NCBI GenBank assembly: GCA_033064195.1
Contig: JARBJD010000428.1
Location: 1 to 53,542 of the forward strand
DNA length: 53,542 bases
Source: Blattamonas nauphoetae
Lineage: Eukaryota > Preaxostyla > Oxymonadida
Direction: 5' to 3'
Of the stretch, positions 45,654 to 53,542 are shown in pieces. A program made the translations under genes and the position numbers. The stretch's first letter is position 1, and each line of letters begins with the position of its first letter. Under the pieces are notes generated by a model. The model had not been told where the DNA came from and searched no databases. It saw only the letters and a list, made by a program, of their open reading frames with translations.

Positions 45654-48313
45654 TTAATCATGCAAGAATTGACATGCATTCCCTTTCCTGCAACCATGCT
45701 TTGTATGGTGAAACTTACACCTCATTTTATTTGGTACACTGCTTCCCCCGTACGGTCTATAAGTTGGCCGGTCTTCGTCCTGTCTTGTTTGGCTATTGGC
45801 TCGATCATGTGATGGGGTGCTCTCTTGTCGGCGTTGTGGAGTGATGGGAGGATATCGGTCGTTCTCTCTTTCTCTGTGCCGTTCTCTGTTCTGATAACCC
45901 CAGCCCTGCTCTCCACCAACATTGGGGTTGTATTGATCTGACGGGCGATCTCTCCATCCGGAGGTGGATGGCAATGGGTCATAGTTGCCGTGTGAGTGAA
46001 GGTTGTACGAAGTGTTGGGATGGTTGACATGATTGGTCGAAGGTGGGATGTAGGATGGATTCAATTGGTATGGGGTTTTTGAAGGGATATCGAGGTCATG
46101 AGGAAATGGTGCTTGGTATGGCTGGTGATTGGGGAAGGTGTTGACTGGAGGGGGGTTGTAGGACGGTGTGGTTGTGGTGAATTGGGGGTTGTGGTAGAAA
46201 GGCGAAGAGCTCTGTGAGCCCATGTTCGAAGGAGTTGGCTGTTGGCGGCGATAGTCTGACATTGGAGAAGTGAACGAAGGAGTGGTGAATGATGGGGACG
46301 TGAACGAGGGTGTCGTGAAAGTCGGGGCGGAGTACGGTTGATTCGATGTGTAGTCGGGCTGAGGTGGTCCGAACCTGTTCTGGTCAGGGTTTTGGAATTG
46401 CGAATGCTGAGAAGCTTGTGGAGGGAATGGCGAGACAGGTGAGCGATGCTGAGAGAGGCTGTTTCCGTAGATGTGGATTGGGGTTGGGTTGGACCCAAGG
46501 TAGATCCGGGGCCAGTCTGCTTCTGTTTGGTGAGGAACATCAATAAACGACGGATCGAACTTTGTGGCTGTCGGAAGGGCTGGTTTAGGCTTCTCAAGAT
46601 CAAAACCGTCATCGGACAGGAAGTGTGTGTCGTTGGTCGAGCGTGGCATGATCTCTTCGGGCGAGGGAGGAGGTTTCCTAAGACCGACATACCACACACT
46701 TGAGACTTGGCCGACGTAATCTTTGAGGATGGCAGCGAAGGGTGGGATAGACTCTAACTGTGCGGTCTTGTGGGGCGGGTGTTTGGTGGTTGTGACAATG
46801 GGAGGGAGGACGTAGGGAATGGGGGGGTCGATTTTTGGGGCAGTTGCGGTTGCGATTGACTCAGTTGAGAGACCATCGGAATCACCAGTGATCAGACGTG
46901 ATGAACGAAGGAAGTTTGGTTCGAGATCTGCTTCTGGTTTGTAGACAACCATCGTCGGTTTGGTTGATTCTGGGATTGTGTACCGTTTTTTCGTTACTGG
47001 ATGATTTGGAGGAGCGAGAACACAGCGTGGGTTGCCTGGGTTTCGAATCTCTGGATAAACAGGTGGGAGTTTGAACGGGACAGGTTCTGCTTGTTCGATT
47101 TCTGGTGGTGTCGTGAATGTTAAGGAAATGTCTGTGTGTGATTTTATTCCACGAGAATTGAGATCATCTTGGATATGCTTAATGTTTCCATAAGTGTTTT
47201 TTAAAGTGCAGAGATCAATAATGTTGGTGAGCGATTTGTCTTGGTTGGGCATTTGAGGTGTGAACAAATTGTATGGTAGGGAAAAAAAGAACGAATCAAC
47301 AGGAGAAACTGCTTCTACAGGATCCTCATCAATGATCACGATTGGTTCAGAGGCAGGAATCGGTTTGTTCTCGAAATGGTACATGAGTCTTTCAGCAACC
47401 TTTTCGATCCTCGAATCTTGGTTACTGGTGTAACCCTTCAACAAACCGACATAAGAACTTGCTTGCATATCCGTGAGCCATGGACGAAGAACAAATAAAA
47501 CTCTGAGCTGTGTGATGATGAGTGTGTTTGACTCAGCAGCTTTGAGCCACTTAGAGGCGAGGCTTAGTCCTTGAGATTGTTCAAAGACAGAAAAACTTTC
47601 CTGTGATAGTGGATTTGTGAGAAGGAGTGAGGAAAACAAGATTCTTCCAGTTTCTTGATGCTACGGAGAATTGTGATTGAAAGTGAATAGAAACCTCTCT
47701 TTTCATGAAATACAGAAGAGTTCGAACACCATCTGGCTCTTGAAGGGACATTGCCGATGAAAACAAGTCATTAAGATAGTGGTGATCAGGATATCTCTGA
47801 ATGGACGAATATGATTATTGATGGTGGAATGTTCATGTGAGGAAGAGGAAAAATGCGATACAGGCGTTAGTCCATTATACAATTGCTTTCGATAATCACT
47901 CAATGAAGAATTAAGAAAATTTGTTGTTTCCTCATCAAAAACAGGATTACTTTCCAATGAAACATTCACAGTTGGAGGAATTTGGAATGGATTGTATTGT
48001 TGTTCAACCTCTTGATATTGCTGACGAACTTGAACAGGTTCTGGAGGTGGTCGTTGATTTTGTGGTTGATGATGAGCTCTGAGAGGATCAACATAAGCTC
48101 GACGAGCATTGTGTGGTTGTCGGTCCTCTCGTCGAACATTTGAATTATTAAAACCTCCTAAAATGAAACGAAATGTCGATGTTACACCGTGAAAGATGTT
48201 TTACAAGGATATATGGAAAAGAAATGATGAATCTTATGTTGAATCTGCATACTGTGTGGAGAACCTCTTGAGGAGTAGGGAGCATTGCGACTAAAAGTAG
48301 GTGAGTAATCCAT
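45654..48313 (-). CDS. PNUTS-like protein: TFIIS-N-type domain plus CCCH zinc finger
   Basis: Four exons on the minus strand, 48313-48253, 48157-47862, 47796-47695 and 47660-45654, give 821 aa. A helical domain at about residues 125-240 (VRTLLYFMKRE, then SLASKWLKAAESNT, LRVLFVLRPW and IEKVAERLMYHF) resembles the TFIIS N-terminal domain. A long Pro/Ser/Thr/Asn-rich region follows, including short FTxPSFT repeats, and then an Arg-rich stretch (RERHRERENDR). The last 22 residues form a CCCH finger (C-x8-C-x5-C-x3-H). This order matches PNUTS/PPP1R10, the nuclear PP1-targeting subunit in transcription termination. A PP1-binding RVxF motif was not pinned down, so other TFIIS-N/CCCH proteins are possible. 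Confidence 0.66.
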
Positions 48314-48404
48314 GTAATCTAACGATTGGAGATGATTTATAGACCACTGAATATTTTTGGGCTCTCAACCACTTTTTCTAAGGGCGCACGTTTTCTGTGA
48401 AGCG
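48314..48404. promoter_or_regulatory. 91-bp divergent promoter region
   Basis: Separates the start codons of the PNUTS-like gene (minus) and the coiled-coil gene (plus). It must hold both promoters. No known element is obvious. Confidence 0.45.
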
Positions 48405-49894
48405 ATGTCTGATTATGAATTTGATGGATTTGATGATAATGATGATTTTGAGAAGGTTTCCTTCTTTATTACATCCATAATCTTATCGTCTCCACTTTTG
48501 TGACAAAATTTTCATTTCACCACTCATCCATGAAGTCATCGTCGTCTCCACTTCACAACAGTGATTCAGACTCTGATCAAGAAGATAAGTTTGGGCATTC
48601 TGAATCTTCGGACGATAACGTGAATGTACCCACTTCTGACGCAAACAAACGCGAAGAACGCCTTTTACGAACACCAGAAGATAATTCCTCTAAACCAGGA
48701 CCAAAATCTAATCAAAAATCTGGAAATGTTCCTTCCAAACACAATTCGTCTGAAAAAACAAAACATGTTTGTCATGATCTTCATTTTCACAAACCTACCT
48801 CAGAATTCAACGGGTAACTCACATTCTGACAAAATAGGTCACTACACACAAAAAATGCTCATTGGAGATGATGATTTTTCCCTATTAGATCAACAAAACG
48901 CAATTTTAAAGAGAGAAAACCAACAACTTAAAAAGAAGATTCAGAAGGCTGGATATCAACTCGACCGTGTTAGAGAACTTGAAGACGAAATGAAATCTCT
49001 CAAAGAAGAAAATAAACGATATCAAAAAGAGAATGCTCTCCTCCTTCGACTGAATCGTGAAAAGGCCAGCGCTCTTCTCCGTGAGAACGACGAAATAGAC
49101 AAAGAAATTGAAGGTGGGGGGAAGATCAAAGAATTAGAAACCCAAATTCAGCAACTTCAGATGGAAAGAGACATTGCAGCCAAAGCAAAAACACATGCCC
49201 AGCAACAGCGGCAGAAGGAAGCCAAGAAAGTGCGCGTGTCTGGTTCCTCTTTTTCTCACGTGTCTTCTTCAGACTCCAAGATCAACTCAACCAGACCCAA
49301 TCAGAGGCCGCCGGGACTCTCCAATTTCGCTCGCCGTACACCACACAAAGAAATACGACTGAGCAGACACGCATTCTTCCGTCGGGAGGAGCTGTTCCCA
49401 TTGAAATGCTGAATGCCACGAAGTACAACCCTCCAAACGTCATCGTCCCTCTCTCACAGGTCCTGCCTGAGTCTGTCAAGGACGCCGAGCTTCAGAGGTT
49501 GAGGGAAGACAAAGTGCAGCAACTCGCCAACAAAGACAAAGTCATTAACCATCTCACAAACGTGAACAATTCTCTTCGTTCGCAAGTGGAGAAGATGAAA
49601 GAGAAGGAGAGACAATTGCAGTGGGATATGCATCAGATGAAGAAGGAGTTGAGGGAGGTGAGAGTTCAGGCGAACGGTGGGTGGAAGGTGGGGCAGAAGT
49701 TTGAACGCGACGAACATTCACGAAAGAAGAATGTTGCCGCAGTGTTCGACTCGGAAGATGCAGCAGATGACGAAGACATTTCAAGCTCAGCCGAAGAGAG
49801 ATTGCTGAGAGGAGAGGGAGTAGAGGTTCAAGATGAAGGAGGAGAGGAATCGAGTGAAGACGGCGTCTTCATGACCCGTCCAAGGAAGGAGTGA
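48405..49894 (+). CDS. coiled-coil protein with acidic ends, unknown
   Basis: Four exons, 48405-48455, 48536-48766, 48804-49237 and 49273-49894, give 445 aa. The N-terminus is acidic and aromatic (MSDYEFDGFDDNDDFEK), followed by a Ser/Asp/Lys-rich disordered part. A long coiled coil runs over about residues 110-240 (ENQQLKKKIQKAG, then ELETQIQQLQMER). A short conserved-looking patch follows (YNPPNVIVPLSQVLPES), then a second coiled coil (about 300-370) and an acidic tail (SEDAADDEDISSS). The three introns start GTTTCC, GTTTGT and GTCTGG. A structural or cytoskeletal role is plausible, but no family is recognised. Exon joins are supported by continuity of the heptad pattern. Confidence 0.72.
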
Positions 49895-50900
49895 TCGATC
49901 TTGATTCATCTTTATTTGTATTTCGCCCTTTCCGTTCTAATAAACATTAAACACAGTTCTGTTTCAGCACATACTTTACGTTTCTTAATAAATATGAGTG
50001 ATTTCTCTTCAGTTTTTGAAATAGCAAGTTCAGAGAGGGTTGCACAAAAACTACTTTGTGCGACAATTGGGCGATTCTCTTTGAAAGGTCGCAAAACACT
50101 ATGGTGCGTCCCAAAAAATCATTTTTTGCACAATTACCGTTCATCTGTTTAGTCGACAGAAAAAGAGTGAATTACTGGATTTCAAGTAGGATCGCGTTCG
50201 ATAAAGCCATTTTTTGATCCGGACACTTTTGCACACTTTTTATCACAGAACAAGTTGAAAAATGGAGAAATGATGTAAAACAACGTAAAAACCCTATTCT
50301 GTGTGAGAGAACCAATACAAATACATCTATTGAAGAAAAAGACGTGAAAAGTGCGGATCGGAAGATTCGACAAGATTGATGAATTTAGACTTAAGAATTG
50401 GAGAGACATATCCAATTTAGGGATGAGCAACGGACGGACAAAACCACGTTCTCCTCGGACATCGGACAGAGACCCTGTCCAAGTCGGAAAGAAGTGTTTC
50501 TTGTGGCTTAAATAGACGTGATTGACACTCAATTTTTCCTCCAATTCATCCAAGATGTTAATTTTGTTCAGATTTTGTCTTTCAAAAAAATCAAAAACGA
50601 GTATTAGAGAATTCGGACAAAAATCCCATAAATTGCCGAATTGTCCTGGCCTGTCCGATCTTGGACATGAGCTCATTTGGTGAAAAAAAGAGTCGTCTGA
50701 ATTTCTTCACGAGGCATTTATGATCATTTGGAAACGGACAATCGTGTCCAGTCCTGGACAGGTCCGGATCGTCCTCCCCATCGGATGGTGACTTCGACTC
50801 ACATTTTCTCTCAGAGACCATTACATCGCAATTCGAATTCCCTTGTCCATTCCACACTTCTTTTATCCAATTGTCACTCATTGCTGTCTCCATTGAATTT
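49895..50900. other. poorly coding region with possible minus-strand ORFs
   Basis: About 1 kb. Two overlapping minus-strand frames exist: 50893-50591 (METAMSDNWIKEVW) and 50676-50182 (containing NILDELEEKL). They lie in different frames, no intron joins them well and neither matches a known family. TGTCC/GGACA words cluster at 50440-50770. Near 50040-50140 there are weak inverted matches (TTGCACAA and TTTTGCACAATT), perhaps an old short element. Confidence 0.35.
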
Positions 50901-52310
50901 CAAACTTGTGGAGATCTCCACAATTCACACTTTGCCCATCTCCTCACTCTCGATGATGTCACACTGAATTGACACATGGAAAATGAACAATATCAGTATT
51001 CATTTTTATTATCGTTTCACTCTTCTCTACCTCTTTCTCTTCATTTGTCTGTAATAGATGATAAGATCTTTCTCCAATCAGAAATGGATATAAATAGAAG
51101 AAATCTGGATCACAAACAACATCAGTATGCATCTTTTTTCTTTCTCCACTCATCTTCATCGATTAGTCTCATTACACGCCTCCTCTTTTCTTCCAAACAA
51201 AACGCAGAAGATCAAGGACATCACATTCCCGACACTGTCCACAATTCTGCTTTTCTCATTGTCAGTTCATTATCTGAAGGAAAGGTTCACATCTTCAGAC
51301 TCGACACAATGTCTAATTCACTCACAATCGAGAACCGCCTTGAGATCAAACTGAAGGAGTCTCTGAACATCACAGCATATTTTTGAAAAGCGGAGACACG
51401 GAACGGATCCTCTTATCATGCACGCGGGACATGTCGTGTTCAGCAGGTCTTATTCATGCGTCAAATTACAGAACGAGAGTAATCGGTTCATTCAAAACCA
51501 GCTTCCAAGGATTTGGCGGATGATGAACTTCTTCTTGATCAATCTCCGAAACGAACCGTGAAGTGCGACTATGTCAACACTCCATTATTCTGTTCGGATT
51601 CGCAATCGATGAGGAGCCGACCCCAGAAAAATGCAACAATCAGGACGGATTTCCACGCGTACTCGACTTAAACAACCATCAATTTCATGCGCAACAGTAC
51701 CTAGTCTCATCTACCACGCTGAATCTTTGAGGAAAACGAACAAGAATCTGTCACATATAGTCGGTGGACGAAACTCATCATCATGAGTCTCTGACGGGGA
51801 AGAACAAAGCCAACCACCATGACGAAAGGACAAACTTCATATTTATCTTCACACACTTCTCGATTTTGGTATCATTGATGATAATTGATTGCGGATGGAT
51901 GGGAACATCGGCTGGAAAACTCTCTAACTCCAACGTGACTGTCTCGTCGAGTACGATCATCTCAAATCCTGAATGTTCCCCATTTATGATTGTCTGTTCT
52001 GAGGGAACGATGACAGTTCGATTTCGATCATTGACGTTGTTCACAGATCGAGTGAACTTCGGACGCTCCTTCCTCTGACAGCCATTTCGTCACTCAACCA
52101 TCTCGACTCCTCCCAACCGTCCTGCTCTGAGATGAACTCTGATGTCTCCGTCAGTTGCTCCGGTCTCTCGATCGACGATGCGTCCCTCGTTCTTGGATCT
52201 GGTCGTCTCCTCTCTATCCCGAAAACACCGACCGACCAACCGCACATTTGTCGTCTCCTTCAACAGGCGCGGGGTATTTGACATCCCTGCTGTCAATGCC
52301 TGAAGAATCA
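50901..52310 (+). pseudogene. broken gene, possibly a beta-propeller protein
   Basis: Coding-like segments on the + strand in changing frames. These include FLIVSSLSEGKVHIFRLDT (about 51250-51310), then FLKSGDTERILLSCTRD in the next frame (about 51380-51430), DLADDELLLDQSPK (about 51510), ISNPECSPFMIVCSEGTMTV (about 51970-52015), and LSIDDASLVLGSGRLLSI (about 52165-52220). The strand patterns resemble WD-type blades. Some breaks could be short introns, but at least one one-base shift (near 51380) and several stops have no good splice sites. The sequence runs straight into the satellite, which may have replaced its 3' end. Assembly error next to the repeat is an alternative. Confidence 0.38.
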
Positions 52311-52326
52311 ATGGAATCGTTCCCCA

Positions 52327-53542
52327 CCCCTCACCTCGTGTGATCATCCCTCCCTCACCTCGTGTGATCATCCCTCCCTTCACCTCGTGTGATCATCCCC
52401 TCCCCCTCACCTCGTGTGATCATCCCCTCCCTCACCTCGTGTGATCATCCCCTCCCCTCACCTCGTGTGATCATCCCCTCCCTTCACCTCGTGTGATCAT
52501 CCCTCCCCTCACCTCGTGTGATCATCCCCACCCCTCACCTCGTGTGATCATCCCTCCCTCACCTCGTGTGATCATCCCCTCCCCCTCACCTCGTGTGATC
52601 ATCCCTCCCCTCACCTCGTGTGATCATCCCTCCCCTCACCTCGTGTGATCATCCCCTCCCTTCACCTCGTGTGATCATCCCTCCCTTCACCTCGTGTGAT
52701 CATCCCCTCCCCTCACCTCGTGTGATCATCCCTCCCTCACCTCGTGTGATCATCCCTCCCCTCACCTCGTGTGATCATCCCTCCCCTCACCTCGTGTGAT
52801 CATCCCTCCCCTCACCTCGTGTGATCATCCCCTCCCCTCACCTCGTGTGATCATCCCCTCCCCTCACCTCGTGTGATCATCCCTCCCTTCACCTCGTGTG
52901 ATCATCCCTCCCCTCACCTCGTGTGATCATCCCTCCCTCACCTCGTGTGATCATCCCCTCCCCTCACCTCGTGTGATCATCCCTCCCCTCACCTCGTGTG
53001 ATCATCCCCTCCCTCACCTCGTGTGATCATCCCCTCCCCTCACCTCGTGTGATCATCCCCTCCTTCACCTCGTGTGATCATCCCTCCCCTCACCTCATTG
53101 TGATCATCCCTCCCTCACCTCGTGTGATCATCCCTCCCCCTCACCTCGTGATCATCCCCTCCCTTCCTCGTGTGATCATCCCTCCCTCACCTCATTGTGA
53201 TCATCCCTCCCTTCACCTCGTGTGATCATCCCTCCCCTCACCTCGTGTGATCATCCCACCCCCTCACCTCGTGTGATCATCCCTCCCTCACCTCGTGTGA
53301 TCATCCCCTCCCCTCACCTCGTGTGATCATCCCTCCCTCACCTCGTGTGATCATCCCCTCCCTTCACCTCGTGTGATCATCCCTCCCTCACCTCGTGTGA
53401 TCATCCCTCCCCTCACCTCGTGTGATCATCCCTCCCTCACCTCGTGTGACGATCATCCCTCCCCTCACCTCGTGTGATCATCCCTCCCCCTCACCTCGTG
53501 TGATCATCCCTCCTCACCTCGTGTGATCATCCCTCCCCTCAC
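52327..53542. repeat. 25-bp minisatellite with TGATCA
   Basis: About 48-50 tandem units of 24-26 bp, consensus CTCACCTCGTGTGATCATCC followed by CTCCC. Most length change is in the number of C and T residues between units. Each unit carries the palindrome TGATCA. A few units differ (for example CTCATTGTGATC near 53095 and CTCGTGTGACGATCATC near 53445). No spacers, so not a CRISPR array. It continues past the right end of the window. Confidence 0.97.

Noticed and set aside
1-53542. tRNA, rRNA or other structured RNA genes
   Set aside because: I looked in the intergenic gaps for T-loop-like GTTCGAATCC words and other familiar motifs and found none in a plausible setting; a covariance search was not possible.

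Overview
This is eukaryotic nuclear DNA from a flagellated protist. The genes contain many very short spliceosomal introns. I inferred 36 by hand in the 11 intron-bearing genes, mostly about 30-95 nt, and 25 of them start GTTT or GTAT. TAA, TAG and TGA all act as stops; for example TAA directly follows the conserved GLFD end of ribosomal protein P0. Genes are dense, often convergent or divergent, with gaps of 45-350 bp. An outer-arm axonemal dynein heavy chain implies a motile flagellum. The short introns, standard code, alanine aminotransferase and divergent importin, SNARE and kinetochore proteins would suit a metamonad such as an oxymonad, but that placement is inference.

Left gene island (1.6-26 kb). 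A 30-bp pyrimidine-rich minisatellite fills the first 1.5 kb. Then come a small two-span membrane protein, importin-alpha (+), a syntaxin-6-type Qc-SNARE (-), a Spc24/Spc25-like kinetochore protein (-), the rRNA-processing factor AATF/Bfr2 (+), a 744-aa coiled-coil protein (-), the 4588-aa dynein heavy chain of the DNAH5/DNAH8 group (+), and a protein with a WD-like blade (-).

Transposon graveyard (26.2-36.9 kb). I see no intact host gene here. It holds seven full or interrupted copies, plus one partial copy, of a foldback family about 550-600 bp long whose two arms are inverted repeats over most of their length. One copy is split by a mariner at a TA dinucleotide. There are also fragments of a second Tc1/mariner lineage, pogo-like, PIF/Harbinger-like and Tc1-like transposases, and two copies of a 220-bp MITE.

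Right gene island (37.4-49.9 kb). Alanine aminotransferase (+), a large helical-repeat (TPR-like) protein (+), type II-fold pantothenate kinase (-), ribosomal protein P0 (-), a PNUTS-like TFIIS-N/CCCH protein (-) and a coiled-coil protein (+). The last two share a 91-bp divergent promoter region.

Right edge (49.9-53.5 kb). Poorly coding DNA and what looks like a broken gene run into a second minisatellite of about 25 bp, carrying TGATCA in each unit, which continues past the window end. Most genes are housekeeping and do not form one pathway. The most notable unexplained structure is the foldback family.
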